In this document: positions 63,615 to 64,000 of the stretch, piece after piece
How positions within the stretch are numbered: the first letter of the stretch is position 1
How the letters are laid out: the number at the start of each line of letters is the position of its first letter
Assembly: GCA_947452295.1 (NCBI GenBank)
Contig: CANGCK010000008.1
Location: 1-64,000 of the forward strand
Length of the DNA: 64,000 nt
Direction of reading: 5' to 3'
From: Sphingobacteriia bacterium
GTDB lineage: Bacteria; Bacteroidota; Bacteroidia; Chitinophagales; Chitinophagaceae
Notes under the pieces: generated by a model
Databases searched by the model: none
What the model was told of the DNA's origin: nothing
The model's input: the letters and a program-made list of their open reading frames with translations, nothing else
Translations under genes and position numbers: made by a program

Positions 63615-64000
<386 letters not shown>

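Overview
The window reads as a chromosomal segment of an AT-rich member of the Bacteroidota, probably a Chitinophagaceae-like soil or freshwater bacterium (inference). Support comes from the protein families (DUF3667, DUF4965/DUF1793 glutaminase-like, FISUMP lipoprotein, Bacteroidota-type mannose-6-phosphate isomerase remnant, DUF2490), from several TAnnTTTG-type -7 boxes in place of sigma70 boxes, and from poor Shine-Dalgarno signals. I found no tRNA, rRNA, insertion sequence, prophage or CRISPR array.

Layout. 0.4-2.1 kb (minus): methyltransferase, Dabb protein, RluE-like pseudouridine synthase. 2.1-8.9 kb (plus): a compact seven-gene run whose last six genes overlap or nearly touch: CDP-alcohol phosphatidyltransferase, GtrA/ribulose-phosphate-3-epimerase fusion, a three-domain nucleotidyltransferase/histidine phosphatase/2H phosphoesterase fusion, sugar nucleotidyltransferase, family 2 glycosyltransferase, GDPD-like protein and AraD-type epimerase. 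It is followed by a YfhO-like membrane protein and two zinc alcohol dehydrogenases. This is the best candidate for an undescribed system, probably making and attaching a pentulose- or pentitol-derived phosphoglycan or lipid head group (inference). 13-28.5 kb: mostly single genes, many secreted (sulfatase, outer-membrane barrel, glutaminase-like protein, ADP-ribosylglycohydrolase-like protein), with histidine decarboxylase, PhzF, an M20 peptidase and an Old Yellow Enzyme. 28.5-33.4 kb: a GntR regulator coupled to a ROK kinase whose gene is truncated by a stop codon with readable decayed sequence beyond it, an SDR and an AraC-type regulator. 33.7-37.3 kb: GT-C transferase, PIG-L-like protein and GT4 transferase. 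37.3-39.8 kb: secreted alpha-L-fucosidase and a FISUMP lipoprotein.

39.9-64 kb is mainly housekeeping: dnaN with a duplicated leader, recX-lpxR-like pair, nitrilase-family amidase, the suhB-like/thiL/S41 operon, GH3 synthetase, LysE-mtgA, CAP protein, pnuC-nadR NAD salvage, nfu, uvrD/pcrA, an OmpA-family lipoprotein, an acyltransferase/acyl-CoA ligase pair, gmk, SDR, M20 amidohydrolase, cupin, and the 3' end of lysS running off the window.

Functional assignments are from motifs read by eye; no database search was run.
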